DNA of 64,000 nucleotides from Oscillospiraceae bacterium (GCA_017436575.1 JAFSCU010000007.1:1-64000); one strand, 5' to 3'. Counted from the first letter of the stretch, positions 8,467 to 18,031 are shown. Notes: generated by a model from the letters alone, not told the origin. Numbers and translations: made by a program.

Positions 8467-8955
8467 ATGGCAAGAGATAAAAGCTGCTGTTTTACAGGGC
8501 ACAGGGTTATTCCACAGGAAAGTTACTACCGTGTGCTGTTTCTTTTAAGACAGAATGTGGAAAATAAAATCAAAGAGGGCTACACAGATTTTTATACAGG
8601 CGGTGCACTGGGGTTTGACACTCTGGCGGCACTGACGGTGCTGCGCCTGAAAATGGTGTACAAAAACATAAAACTGCATCTGGTTCTGCCCTGCATAAGT
8701 CAGGCTGACAAGTGGAGCAGTGAAGACAAACGGATGTATGAAAGAATAAAAGAAGAAAGCGACAGTGTAGAATACATATCCTTTGATTATACCCCTCACT
8801 GTATGAACCGGCGAAACAGGGCACTGGTGGACAAAGCCGGTTATTGCATCGCATACTGTACACAGACCAGCGGCGGCACTGCATACACCATAGGCTATGC
8901 CATGGACAATGATGTGGAAGTGGAAAACATTGCCCATCAGGTAAACAGCATATAA
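8467..8955 (+). CDS. DUF1273/YpsA-like SLOG domain protein
   Basis: 162 residues from the ATG at 8467, which has AAAGGAG seven bases upstream; a longer reading from 8365 lacks a ribosome site. CCFTGHR near the N-terminus, YTGGALGFDTLAA (about 44-56), and SGGTAYTIGYA near the C-terminus are the nucleotide-binding loops of the SLOG (LOG/DprA-like Rossmann) superfamily. YpsA-type members are proposed to bind nucleotides or related signals; B. subtilis YpsA affects cell division. The gene stands alone between two terminators. Confidence 0.78.
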   Translation: MARDKSCCFTGHRVIPQESYYRVLFLLRQNVENKIKEGYTDFYTGGALGFDTLAALTVLRLKMVYKNIKLHLVLPCISQADKWSSEDKRMYERIKEESDSVEYISFDYTPHCMNRRNRALVDKAGYCIAYCTQTSGGTAYTIGYAMDNDVEVENIAHQVNSI

Positions 8956-9016
8956 AATAGTATACAGGCAGACAACTACGCTGTAACTGACAGTTGTTAT
9001 GTAAAAATTTTAAACA

Positions 9017-9046
9017 AAAAACAGACTGCCCAGGCAGTCTGTTTTT
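9017..9046. terminator. bidirectional terminator
   Basis: AAACAGACTGCC and GGCAGTCTGTTT form a 12-bp stem with a CA gap and T-runs on both strands, serving the SLOG gene (plus) and the NERD-like gene (minus). Confidence 0.85.
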
Positions 9047-9056
9047 ACATTACAGT

Positions 9057-9668
9057 TTATTTTTTATATTTTTCGATGGCATCCATCATACCCTGGATGT
9101 TGGCGCCGTTATCAGCCAGGCATTTGTCACTCAGTTTCTGTGACAGGTCATCTGCATGGCAAACAGGCAGATTGCGTGGTGCAACTACGTTTGCGTCTTT
9201 GTTTGTAAATACTACAAAGTTCTGCACTTTGATGTATTTTACACTTTCAGCACGGAACAGCTCTTTAAACAGTTTTTCGTTGATTTCCATTGCTTTCAGC
9301 GGGTTTGCAAACTCTGTGCGCTTACCCTGCCATACTGTTGCCCATTTTTCACTGGAAAGGTCGGCGTATGTTTCGCCAATCTGTGGCTGCAGTGAAAATG
9401 CAACAATACCGGAATATGTAAACAGCAGGCTGTCAAAAGAATATTCTTTGCCTTCGAATTCAATAGTTGTAGGGCCCATTACTTTAAAGTCTCTTGAACG
9501 GATAAATCTGTTCAATGCATCAGCCAGGTTTTCGCTGGCTTTTGGGTCAATTTCGTGTTTTTTCTTTCTGAAAAAGATAATGTCGTCGCCGCCCATATAG
9601 TACAGGTAGCCGAACAGCAAAACCAGAATCCAGAAAACATATGCTTTGTCTGCAATAAATCTTAACAT
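9057..9668 (-). CDS. Membrane-anchored NERD-like protein, catalytic motif lost
   Basis: 203 residues: one N-terminal membrane helix (about 10-26) and a soluble domain facing the cytoplasm. Residues 70-150 follow the pattern of the NERD (nuclease-related) domain: a core strand (YSFDSLLFTYSGIVAFSLQP), a W-containing turn, then NPLKAMEINEKLFKELF and a late hydrophobic strand FVVFTNKD. In active NERD domains the core carries D...ExK; here ExK is replaced by SLQ, so catalysis is unlikely. Family assignment is by pattern only and could be wrong. The gene is monocistronic. Confidence 0.5.
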   Translation of the reverse strand: MLRFIADKAYVFWILVLLFGYLYYMGGDDIIFFRKKKHEIDPKASENLADALNRFIRSRDFKVMGPTTIEFEGKEYSFDSLLFTYSGIVAFSLQPQIGETYADLSSEKWATVWQGKRTEFANPLKAMEINEKLFKELFRAESVKYIKVQNFVVFTNKDANVVAPRNLPVCHADDLSQKLSDKCLADNGANIQGMMDAIEKYKK

Positions 9669-9748
9669 TTTAACCTCCGATAGGTTGATAAACCATAATA
9701 ATTAATTATATCACAAAACCTGTAAAAAACAACAGTAAAAGTGTTTTT

Positions 9749-11221
9749 TTAGTAGTTATTGTAAATAAAGCTGGCTGATGCGCCATATCCGCCGTTGTTC
9801 ATAATAAAACCGGCCATAATAAGTGCAACCAGTCCATAGTAGCACAGCCATCTCTGCCATGGTTTCATCTTGTCAAACACCCCGGTCAGACAGCCATCCT
9901 TCATACCAAAACAGCGTATGCAGTCTATAACTACCAGCACTGTAACGGAAACTATATTGAATGCAATGTATGCGTAAATCAACAGCGGTGTGGCGTCAAA
10001 GCCTGTTTTTACAGCGTTGTACAGACCGCCCATAAAGGTGGCAGGAGACAGGTCTGCAAACAGGTGGCTGATGTAATACCCTGCACTTGGCAGGTCTTTT
10101 GCACGGAAGAAAATCCAGCTGAATGTTACCAGGCAGAACACTGCAAGGCGTTTCAGCCAGTTTACAACAGGGCTGTTTTTACTGCCGTTGGCAGGAAAAT
10201 GGCTGTTAATCAGCTGGTTGCCCACACGGTATACGCCGTGAAGTGCCCCCCAGATAACATAGTTCCAGGTGTTGCCGTGCCATATACCGCTGACAAGGAA
10301 AACAATAAACAGGTTGCCCAGATGGCGGCCGCGGCTTACCCTGCTGCCCCCCAGTGGGAAATAGATATAGCTGGTAAACCATTCAGACAGGCTGATATGC
10401 CATCTGCGCCAGAAATCCTTTATGCTGGTGGCCAGATACGGTGTGCGGAAATTGTCTTTTATATCAAACCCCAGCACCATTGCGCTGCCTCTGGCAATAT
10501 CGCTGTAGCCGGAAAAGTCGGCATACAGCTGGAAAGAATACATAACAGCGGTGAAAATCAGCATCAGACCGGTATAGCTGGTCAGGTCGCTGTGTACCCG
10601 GTCAATCATTTTTGCCAGAATATCAGCCACTGCAATTTTTTTGAAAAAACCTATGGCCATCAGCTGGCAGGCTGTGCGCACACGGCTGTAATCAAATTTA
10701 TGTTTTTTGTCCAGCTGTGGAATGAAACTGTCCCGCCTGTCAATAGGGCCCATAAGTATATGGGGAAAGAATGAAATATAGCAGGCAAATTTCAGCATAC
10801 TTTTTTCAGCAGGATATTTGCCGGTATAAACATCTGCCAGATAGGACACAGCCATAAACACATAGAAAGAAATGCCCATTGGCAGCATCCACTTTGTCAG
10901 GTCAAATACAGCGCCTGTTGCAGTGGTTATTGCACCAAGGAAAAAACGGTTGTATTTAAAAAACACCAGCGTACCCAGATTTGCCAGAAGCGCAGACAGG
11001 AAAACAGCTTTTTTGTTTTTTGCTTTTTCCATAACTGCACCTGCGCCCCAGGTTATTGCTGTCAGCACCGGCAACAGCAGGAAAAACCTTACTTCATTGC
11101 ACAGATAGAAATAATAGCTGACTGCCAGCAGATATATATTTTTAAACTTTTCAGGTATCAGAAACCAGCCTGTTGCCACAACAGGCAAAAAGACCATATA
11201 ACTGACTGAGTTGAAATTCAT
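9749..11221 (-). CDS. MBOAT family O-acyltransferase (AlgI/DltB-like)
   Basis: 490 residues with about 11-12 membrane helices. The motifs LMGPIDRRDSFIPQL, MYSFQLYADFSGYSDIARG, FRTPYLATSIKDFWRRWHISLSEWF and SGIWHGNTWNYVIWGALHG are characteristic of the AlgI/DltB/PatA branch of membrane-bound O-acyltransferases; the His of SGIWHG is the presumed catalytic residue. These proteins transfer acyl groups across the membrane to cell-surface polymers. The usual partner (AlgJ/DltD/GDSL esterase) is not adjacent, so the acceptor polymer is unknown; the large glycosyltransferase transcribed divergently next door may belong to the same surface pathway. Confidence 0.9.
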   Translation of the reverse strand: MNFNSVSYMVFLPVVATGWFLIPEKFKNIYLLAVSYYFYLCNEVRFFLLLPVLTAITWGAGAVMEKAKNKKAVFLSALLANLGTLVFFKYNRFFLGAITTATGAVFDLTKWMLPMGISFYVFMAVSYLADVYTGKYPAEKSMLKFACYISFFPHILMGPIDRRDSFIPQLDKKHKFDYSRVRTACQLMAIGFFKKIAVADILAKMIDRVHSDLTSYTGLMLIFTAVMYSFQLYADFSGYSDIARGSAMVLGFDIKDNFRTPYLATSIKDFWRRWHISLSEWFTSYIYFPLGGSRVSRGRHLGNLFIVFLVSGIWHGNTWNYVIWGALHGVYRVGNQLINSHFPANGSKNSPVVNWLKRLAVFCLVTFSWIFFRAKDLPSAGYYISHLFADLSPATFMGGLYNAVKTGFDATPLLIYAYIAFNIVSVTVLVVIDCIRCFGMKDGCLTGVFDKMKPWQRWLCYYGLVALIMAGFIMNNGGYGASASFIYNNY

Positions 11222-11415
11222 ACAGTTCTCCTTATAAGATAATCACCTTATATTTTATCAATTATCAATGTGAAAATCAATAACTGGCAGTTTATAAACA
11301 GGCGGGAATATGATATAATTTAAGTTAATTACACTAAACCGGCTGGGTGCCAAAAATCTGTATTATGAAACAGCCGGGCCTGCGCCCTGCAAATTTATTT
11401 ATATAAAGGTTATCA

Positions 11416-14400
11416 ATGGCAAAATATTTTATCATCATCACAATTTACTGTCTGCTGTGCATCTGTGGCTTTGCGGCCCTGTCAGAAAAGCCTGACGGAA
11501 AGAAAGGCAAAAAGGATAAAAAAACACAGAAAGTCACACAGAAAATATCCTCTGTTTCCAAAAAACGCCTGTGGATTTTACTGCTGGCGGCCTTTGGTCT
11601 GCGTGCGTTTTTTGCATTGCAGGATGTGGGGTTCTGGTTTGATGTAAACTGCTTCAAAAGCTGGGCAGATGCCACCGCATACTATGGGCTGAACGGTATG
11701 TACCACAGTGGTATGTTTCTGGATTATCCGCCGGGATACATGTATGTGCTGGCACTGACAAACATACTGCAGACTGTTTTCAATCTGGATTATTACAGTG
11801 TTATCTATACTTTTATCATTAAACTGCCTGCAATGCTGGCAGACCTGGCCGGTGCCTGTCTGATATATAAAATGGCGAATGAAAAACTGGATGATAAATG
11901 GGCACTGTTTCTGGCCGGCTGTTATGCCTTTGGTCCCGGGCTGGTGTTCACCAGCAGTATATGGGGGCAGATAGACAGTTTTTACACATTGCTTATGGTG
12001 CTGGCGCTGTACTGCATCAGCAAAGATGATGTGGCAAAAGCTGCGGTGGTATATGCAATGGCGCTGATTACCAAACCACAGGCGTTGCTGTTTGGCCCGG
12101 TGCTGCTGTTCTGGGTTATCAGTAAAAAAGACTGGAAAATATTTTTCAAGGCAGTGGGTATCGGTCTGGGCTGCATGTGGCTTTTTGCCCTGCCTTTCGG
12201 CCAGAGTTTAAGCCCCCTGTGGCTGATTAACCTGTATAAAAACACCTTTAACGGCTATCGCTATTTCACCGTAAACGGCTATAACCTGTATATGCTGGCA
12301 GGGCTGAACTGGAAAGCACTGGACAGTGTGCCGGGTGCTGAAAGCATAAACACAGTGGTTATATTTCTTTGCTTTGCTTTCTGCGCCTTTGCATATTTCC
12401 GCCAGAAAGACAACAGCAGAATTTTCAGCACTGCACTGGTGTTTATCACTGTTTTCTTCTCTTTCTGCACTATGATGCACGAAAGATATATGCACCCTGC
12501 AATTATTCTTTCCCTTATTTCTTTTATCCTGACAAAAAACAAAGCCTATTTTGCCATTTTCCTTTCAGCCACAGCATCAAACTATCTGAATGTGGCGGCA
12601 AGTATGGCCAGCCAATATTTCGGTGTGGAAATCACAGCGCCCGTGTACAACTTTATAAGTATTATAGCGGTAGCAACCTGTATTATAGCTGTTGTCACTG
12701 TTTATTCCGCCTGTGAAAAGATTAAAGCCACAGACCTGAAAGCAGGCATGAAAGAAGCCCTGGCAGTGGGTGGACTGTGCCTTGTGTACGGCGCCTTTGC
12801 CTTTTTCCGTCTTGGTGCCAGCCAGGCCCCTGAAAGTTTTTATCAGGCAAATCAGTCCGGGGAATGGTTTGTTTACCGTTTTGACCAGCCGGCTTATGTC
12901 AGCCAGATATGGTCTTACAGCGGCATGGGGGACCAGTATTATCCTGAAGGCGACAGCACTGTGAAAAAAGGCTGTGAGTTTGAAATACTGGCAGTGGGGC
13001 CTGACGGCCTGTGGGAAAACATGGCCGACCTGCACCACGATTATGTGTTCACCTGGTCAATGGTGGAAACAGGCTTTTATGCTGACAGCATTATGATAAG
13101 GGCAAAAGAGGACAACCAGATTCTCAGCGAACTGGTGCTGAAAGACGACAAAGGTGAAATTATACGCGGCAGTGTGGAAACAGGTGCCAGCTTTATATAC
13201 CAGAAGTATTCACCTTACAACGCTCTGGATGAAAGCCACATGGTGCCCCTTACCCAGGACAGTTATTACTGGTCAATGTATTTTGACGAAATTTATCACG
13301 GCCGTACAGCTTTTGAACAGCTGAACAGCTATACAATATATGAAACCACCCATCCGCCTTTGGGCAAAACCATTATTTCCATCGGCATTGCCCTCTTTGG
13401 TATGAACCCATTTGGCTGGCGCTGTATGGGCGCCCTGACAGGGGTGGTGATGGTGTGGATTATGTACCTGCTGGCAAAGGAACTGTTTGGCAATGTAAAA
13501 GCCGCCTGGCTGACCGCCTTTGTGTTTGCCTTTGACTTTATGCACTACACCCAGACCAGAATAGCCACTGTAGACAGCTATGTAGTGCTGTTTACAATGC
13601 TGATGTTCCTGTTTATGATAAGGTTTGCCAGAATTCCGCTGGCAGGAAACAGCTTTGGACAGATGTTCAATCTGTTTATGTCCGGTCTGTTTATGGGCTG
13701 TGCCATAGCAGTAAAATGGAACGGAGCCTATGGAGTTACAGGGCTGGCTATTTACTTCTTTGCAGCACTGTATTTAAAGAACAAAGATTATATAAACAGT
13801 GACGGCGACAAAAAAGAGGCTGTGAAAAAATCTGCCTTTATCTGCCTGTGGTGCGTGGTATGCTTTGTGATTATACCTTGTGCTGTTTACTTTGCTTCCT
13901 TTGAACCTGTGCTGTACACCGAAGGAGTAAAACAGACTGTGCAGACCTTTGTAAACAAGCAGATTCATATGTTCAACTACCATTCACAGCTGGTGGCAGA
14001 GCATTTCTTTTCATCCCCTTGGTACACCTGGCCTGTTATTATCAAGCCTATATGGTACTCTGTTTCACGCTTTGGTGACAAAGTCAGCTCCATTTCCGCC
14101 TTTGGCAACCCTGCAGTATGGCTGCCTATGGTACCTGCCCTTATATATGTAATATATAAAGGAGGCAAGGAAAAAGACCGCAGCATGCCGGTGATAGCGC
14201 TGGGTTATCTGGGCTGTCTGCTGCCCTGGGTGGCAATTACACGTCTGACTTTTATCTATCACTATTTCCCTGCCACAGTTTTTGGCACACTGGCAATCGG
14301 CTGGGTGATAAACCGCCTGCTGAAAAACCGTAAAGCCGAAAAATACATCTGGGTTTATCCACTGGCAGTTTTTGCACTGTTTATTATCTTTTTCCCTGTT

Positions 14401-14472
14401 ATCAGCGGTCTGCCTGCATCAGCGGACTATGTGGGCGCACTGGAACTGCTGGATACATGGTATTTCAATTAG
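11416..14472 (+). CDS. Two-module GT-C glycosyltransferase with C-terminal protein-O-mannosyltransferase-like domain
   Basis: 1018 residues. N-terminal membrane helix and Lys-rich loop (1-50), then a first GT-C module (about 50-440, many helices; FDVNCFKSWA near 75-84 carries the loop Asp). Next is a soluble non-membrane stretch (about 465-610) resembling a beta-sandwich carbohydrate module. A second GT-C module (about 615-1018) contains DEIYHGRTAFE (Asp-Glu near 624, the PMT/GT39 catalytic loop), ETTHPPLGK and TRIATVDSYV, all typical of protein O-mannosyltransferases. GT-C enzymes use polyprenyl-phosphate sugars at the outer face of the membrane. Fusion of two modules in one chain is unusual; ordinary bacterial PMTs are about 450-550 residues. 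Acceptor and sugar are unknown. Confidence 0.8.
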   Translation: MAKYFIIITIYCLLCICGFAALSEKPDGKKGKKDKKTQKVTQKISSVSKKRLWILLLAAFGLRAFFALQDVGFWFDVNCFKSWADATAYYGLNGMYHSGMFLDYPPGYMYVLALTNILQTVFNLDYYSVIYTFIIKLPAMLADLAGACLIYKMANEKLDDKWALFLAGCYAFGPGLVFTSSIWGQIDSFYTLLMVLALYCISKDDVAKAAVVYAMALITKPQALLFGPVLLFWVISKKDWKIFFKAVGIGLGCMWLFALPFGQSLSPLWLINLYKNTFNGYRYFTVNGYNLYMLAGLNWKALDSVPGAESINTVVIFLCFAFCAFAYFRQKDNSRIFSTALVFITVFFSFCTMMHERYMHPAIILSLISFILTKNKAYFAIFLSATASNYLNVAASMASQYFGVEITAPVYNFISIIAVATCIIAVVTVYSACEKIKATDLKAGMKEALAVGGLCLVYGAFAFFRLGASQAPESFYQANQSGEWFVYRFDQPAYVSQIWSYSGMGDQYYPEGDSTVKKGCEFEILAVGPDGLWENMADLHHDYVFTWSMVETGFYADSIMIRAKEDNQILSELVLKDDKGEIIRGSVETGASFIYQKYSPYNALDESHMVPLTQDSYYWSMYFDEIYHGRTAFEQLNSYTIYETTHPPLGKTIISIGIALFGMNPFGWRCMGALTGVVMVWIMYLLAKELFGNVKAAWLTAFVFAFDFMHYTQTRIATVDSYVVLFTMLMFLFMIRFARIPLAGNSFGQMFNLFMSGLFMGCAIAVKWNGAYGVTGLAIYFFAALYLKNKDYINSDGDKKEAVKKSAFICLWCVVCFVIIPCAVYFASFEPVLYTEGVKQTVQTFVNKQIHMFNYHSQLVAEHFFSSPWYTWPVIIKPIWYSVSRFGDKVSSISAFGNPAVWLPMVPALIYVIYKGGKEKDRSMPVIALGYLGCLLPWVAITRLTFIYHYFPATVFGTLAIGWVINRLLKNRKAEKYIWVYPLAVFALFIIFFPVISGLPASADYVGALELLDTWYFN

Positions 14473-14508
14473 AATTTATATTTCAAAATCATTATTTCAA
14501 GGAAGACT

Positions 14509-15597
14509 ATGAACATCGGTTTATATATTCACATTCCCTTCTGCCGAAAAAAATGCAATTATTGCGATTTTTATTCCATTGGCGGTGCTGACGCAGTACC
14601 GGCAGAATACATAGGGGCAGTCAAAAGGGAAATCGCCCTTTATCAGCCTTTCACAGCAGCCACCGTTTATTTTGGCGGTGGCACCCCCAGTCTGCTGGCG
14701 CCCCACCAGGTGGCCGATATTTTATCAGCAATCGACATACGGCCCGGCGCAGAAATAACACTGGAAGCCAACCCTGATACCCTTACACCTGAAAAGCTGG
14801 CAGGTTACCGTGCTGCCGGTGTAAACCGACTGTCTGTAGGTGTGCAGACTGTTTACGATTCATCACTGGTTTCACTGGGGCGTATTCACGATGCGGATAA
14901 AGCCGCATTGGCTTTCAGATGGGCAAAAGAGGCCGGTTTTGAAAACATCAGTGGTGACCTTATGATTGGGCTGGATAATTACAGCTATGAAGAGATGTAC
15001 GCCACCATTGATTTTCTGAAAAACCGGGGTGCTACCCATATTTCTGCCTATATGCTGAAGATAGAGGAGGGCACGCCTTTTTACTACGACACGCCCAAAA
15101 ATCTGGCAGACGAAGACCGGATGGCAGACTATTATCTGGCGGCGTGCAAAAAGCTGGAAGAACTGGGCTATCAGCAGTATGAAATTTCAAATTTCTGTCT
15201 GCCGGGCTATCACAGCCGCCACAACACTATCTACTGGCGCCTGGAAGACTATCTGGGTATAGGACCGGGGGCCCACTCCTGTATGGGCGGCAAGCGTTTT
15301 TATTATCCGAGAGACCTGTCTGCCTTTATTGCAGCAGGCAACACTGTGCAGGATGGCACAGTGGATGCAGACGATTACATAATGCTGTCACTGAGACTGC
15401 AGTCCGGCCTGGATTTTTCACAGCTGGAAAGCAGATACCATCTGACACCAAATGATTATGTGAAAAAAAAGCTGGAAATATATGCAAAACAGGGCTTTGT
15501 CTGCTATGACGGCAATACTGTCAGCCTGACACCAGCCGGTTTCCTGGCAGAAAACGTTATTGCCAGTGATATTATGAGCAATGTAACTGAGATTTGA
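14509..15597 (+). CDS. hemW: Radical SAM heme chaperone HemW
   Basis: 362 residues. IPFCRKKCNYCDFYS at residues 9-23 supplies the CxxxCxxC cluster of radical SAM enzymes; VYFGGGTPSLL and SVGVQTVYDSSL follow, and the C-terminal HemN-like domain is complete. HemW proteins bind heme and donate it to acceptor proteins; they were long misannotated as oxygen-independent coproporphyrinogen oxidase, but the Cys spacing here is the HemW form. AAGGAAG precedes the ATG. It starts 36 bp after the large glycosyltransferase gene and ends at a strong terminator, so the two could be co-transcribed. Confidence 0.88.
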   Translation: MNIGLYIHIPFCRKKCNYCDFYSIGGADAVPAEYIGAVKREIALYQPFTAATVYFGGGTPSLLAPHQVADILSAIDIRPGAEITLEANPDTLTPEKLAGYRAAGVNRLSVGVQTVYDSSLVSLGRIHDADKAALAFRWAKEAGFENISGDLMIGLDNYSYEEMYATIDFLKNRGATHISAYMLKIEEGTPFYYDTPKNLADEDRMADYYLAACKKLEELGYQQYEISNFCLPGYHSRHNTIYWRLEDYLGIGPGAHSCMGGKRFYYPRDLSAFIAAGNTVQDGTVDADDYIMLSLRLQSGLDFSQLESRYHLTPNDYVKKKLEIYAKQGFVCYDGNTVSLTPAGFLAENVIASDIMSNVTEI

Positions 15598-15610
15598 TAT
15601 AATGTGTATA

Positions 15611-15638
15611 TAAAGCCGGGGTACCCCGGCTTTTGTTG
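15611..15638 (+). terminator. rho-independent terminator after hemW
   Basis: AAAGCCGGGG / CCCCGGCTTT hairpin followed by TGTTGTG. Confidence 0.8.
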
Positions 15639-15668
15639 TGTGATAATTATGTATGAAAAATATAGTTC

Positions 15669-15772
15669 TGTCATTCTGAACGCAGTGAAGAATCTTTGTT
15701 CTGCAACAATCATAAAATCATAATTTCTGCACCGCATCAGCGCAAAGCTCCTTCGCTTTGCCCAGGATGACA
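15669..15772. repeat. MITE-like element copy 1
   Basis: 104 bp with inverted ends TGTCATTCTGAACGCAGTGA... and ...GCCCAGGATGACA; no coding capacity. Member of the family described in the findings. Confidence 0.8.
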
Positions 15773-15795
15773 ATATCCGGCTTTGTTTATCATTG

Positions 15796-15868
15796 CGGTA
15801 CGATGTGGGCTTCGTGCCCTGCGAAATTGTTTTTGTTTCTTGCGTAGGGGCTGATGCCCACATCAGCT
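15796..15868. repeat. two palindromic hairpin repeats
   Basis: Hairpins at 15796-15823 (GGTACGATG type, arms partly decayed) and 15842-15868 (GTAGGGGCTGATG type). The rest of the gap to 16059 shows no gene. Confidence 0.65.
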
Positions 15869-16059
15869 CTCTTAACAAAAAACACCGCCTCCTCTTTATT
15901 GTCATCCACAGCCGATGCAATCGGCGAAAATTTTATCATCACCAACCGACCTTCTGTACGCCTGTAAAAAACAACTGTACATACTGCCCAAAAATCCAAA
16001 TTAAGAAACAGTTTATTTTTAATCAATTCAACGAATTATTATAAACCGCTAAATGGTCT

Positions 16060-16088
16060 TTGATTTTTTTATTAAATTCTGCTATAAT
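16060..16088 (+). promoter_or_regulatory. sigma-A promoter for CarD-like gene
   Basis: TTGATT (16060-16065), 17-bp spacer, TATAAT (16083-16088). Confidence 0.7.
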
Positions 16089-16122
16089 TATACTTAATAA
16101 ATGTAGTATGGAGGCTGTAAAA

Positions 16123-16623
16123 ATGTTCAGTGTAGGCGATGTAGTTTTTTATTCCACCACCGGCGTATGTCAGGTTGTCAGCATTGGTGAACCTGCACTG
16201 AAAGGGCTGCCTACCCATGTGGATTACTATACATTACAGCCCCTGTCTGAAAACCACCGTGAAATGATTTATGTGCCGGTGGATACCAAGGCTTTTATGC
16301 GCCCTGCAATCTGTGACAGTCAGGCACAACAGTATATTGATATGGTGGATGGCATCCAGCCACAATACCCTGAAACCCGCAACCCAAAGGGTATTCAGGA
16401 TTTTTACTCTGCCCTTATCAACAGTTATGAAACACCAAAACTGCTGCAGGTTATTGTCAGTCTTACAGTGAAAAAGCGTGAAGTCCACGCCAAAAACAAA
16501 CACCTGAACCAGACACAGACCACATTTCTGCGTCGTGCACAGGAAATGGTATACAATGAACTGGCTTATGCCCTGGGTAAATCCAGCAGAGAAATTGCTG
16601 ATATTATCGAAAGTAAAATTTAA
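16123..16623 (+). CDS. CarD-family transcriptional regulator
   Basis: 166 residues from ATG 16123, chosen because GGAGG lies nine bases upstream and the protein then begins MFSVGDVVFYSTTGVCQV, the Tudor-like RNA-polymerase-interacting domain typical of CarD/CdnL/TRCF-RID proteins. The C-terminal half is helical (LTVKKREVHAKNKHLNQTQ...), as in CarD, where it contacts promoter DNA. CarD-like proteins bind the RNAP beta subunit and alter open-complex stability, often at rRNA promoters. The gene is monocistronic with its own promoter and terminator. Confidence 0.88.
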   Translation: MFSVGDVVFYSTTGVCQVVSIGEPALKGLPTHVDYYTLQPLSENHREMIYVPVDTKAFMRPAICDSQAQQYIDMVDGIQPQYPETRNPKGIQDFYSALINSYETPKLLQVIVSLTVKKREVHAKNKHLNQTQTTFLRRAQEMVYNELAYALGKSSREIADIIESKI

Positions 16624-16628
16624 CAAGC

Positions 16629-16655
16629 AGAAGCGGTTTTACCGCTTCTTTTTTT
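16629..16655 (+). terminator. rho-independent terminator
   Basis: AGAAGCGG / CCGCTTCT around TTTTA, followed by seven T. Confidence 0.9.
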
Positions 16656-16656
16656 A

Positions 16657-16685
16657 TTGCCAAAATTCTTTATAAATGGTAAGAT
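16657..16685 (+). promoter_or_regulatory. candidate promoter for M24 peptidase gene
   Basis: TTGCCA (16657-16662), 17-bp spacer, TAAGAT (16680-16685), immediately after the preceding terminator. Confidence 0.5.
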
Positions 16686-16726
16686 TTAAGTAGAAATATA
16701 ACGATTGTAAAAAGGAGAAAATTGTT

Positions 16727-17824
16727 ATGATAAATCGTGAACTTATTAAAAAATTGGCCAGCCAGCTGAAAAAAGACGGTGTGGATGCTCTGCTGGTTGC
16801 ACCAAGCAGCGACCTTATCTTCCTGCTGGGCCACAAACCTTACCTGTGCGAACGTTTTCAGGCACTGGTTGTTACAGCAAAGGAAGAAACTTTCTACATC
16901 TGTAACCGACTGACCGAAGCTGAAGCCATCGGTTTTATGGACGGTGACAAAGTTTATCAGTGGATGGACTCTGACGGTTTTACAGGCGTTGCAAAACAGG
17001 CATTTGAAGACTTTGGTCTTATCGGCAAAAAAATTGCTGTAAATGGCGCTGTTCGTGCTTTTAACCTGGTTAAACTTATGGAAGCTATCGACTTCACTCC
17101 TGCCAACGGCAAAGACTATCTGGAACTGACAAGAATTATCAAAACTCCGGAAGAACTGGAAAATCTGCGTAAATCTTCACTTATCGTTGACAAAGTGTTT
17201 GAAGATATCGTAAAATTCATCAAACCTGGCATGACAGAAAGAGATGTTAAAAACGAAATCGCCCGCCTGTCCAAACTTTACGGCGGTGAAGGCTGTGACG
17301 GCGGCATCGTAGCTGTTGACGCCAACGCTGCAAACCCACACTATTTCGGTGACAGCGCTGTTATCGGTGAACACGCTGTAGTTGAAATGGACTTTGGCTG
17401 CACATACAAAGGTATGTATTCTGACATTACAAGAACTGTTATTGTGGGCAAGGCAACTGAAAGAGAAAAAGAACTGTACAATCTGGTTCTGCAGGCAAAT
17501 CTGGCCGGCGAAGCAGCAGCTGTAAACGGTGCCTGGATACCTGATGTTGACGCAGCAGCAAGAAAAGTTATTGCTGACGCAGGCTACGGCTATGAATTCA
17601 ACCATCGTCTGGGCCACGGTATAGGCTATGCAGGCCACGAAGCACCATACATCCACGGCGACTACAAAATGCACCTGGCTCCAGGTATGGCTTTCTCCTG
17701 TGAACCTGGCATCTACATCCGTGGAGAAATCGGTATCCGTATCGAAGACGTTGTTATTATCAATGAAAAAGGCGAAACAGAAATTCTCAATAAATGCACA
17801 AAAGAACTTATTGAAATCTGCTAA
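16727..17824 (+). CDS. Xaa-Pro aminopeptidase/dipeptidase (M24 family)
   Basis: 365 residues. The N-terminal creatinase-like domain (about 1-130) precedes the pita-bread catalytic domain. All five metal ligands can be placed: DFGCTYKGMYSDITRT (two Asp), LGHGIGYAGHE (His), CEPGIYI (Glu) and GIRIEDVV (Glu). The enzyme releases N-terminal residues before proline or cleaves Xaa-Pro dipeptides; aminopeptidase and dipeptidase cannot be separated by eye. AAAGGAG is well placed before the ATG. Cytoplasmic, monocistronic. Confidence 0.88.
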   Translation: MINRELIKKLASQLKKDGVDALLVAPSSDLIFLLGHKPYLCERFQALVVTAKEETFYICNRLTEAEAIGFMDGDKVYQWMDSDGFTGVAKQAFEDFGLIGKKIAVNGAVRAFNLVKLMEAIDFTPANGKDYLELTRIIKTPEELENLRKSSLIVDKVFEDIVKFIKPGMTERDVKNEIARLSKLYGGEGCDGGIVAVDANAANPHYFGDSAVIGEHAVVEMDFGCTYKGMYSDITRTVIVGKATEREKELYNLVLQANLAGEAAAVNGAWIPDVDAAARKVIADAGYGYEFNHRLGHGIGYAGHEAPYIHGDYKMHLAPGMAFSCEPGIYIRGEIGIRIEDVVIINEKGETEILNKCTKELIEIC

Positions 17825-17830
17825 AAACAT

Positions 17831-17866
17831 AAAAACCTGGTCAGCAATGACCAGGTTTTCTTTTAT
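17831..17866 (+). terminator. rho-independent terminator
   Basis: AAAACCTGGTCA / TGACCAGGTTTT around a short loop, followed by CTTTT. Confidence 0.85.
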
Positions 17867-17916
17867 AGGATAAGAGTACAGAAAAAATTGCACGGACAAT
17901 ACACGAATTGTCACAG

Positions 17917-18031
17917 TGTTATTCCGGACATGCTTTTAATTTGCCAAGAATCTTTGTGCGCCAAGCATCATAAAAACTATAATTACTGCACTGCATCAGT
18001 GCAAAGATCCTTCGATACGCTCAGGATGACA
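17917..18031. repeat. MITE-like element copy 2 (left end decayed)
   Basis: The right end GATCCTTCGATACGCTCAGGATGACA is intact; the left end TGTTATTCCGGACATGC is mutated. Confidence 0.65.
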
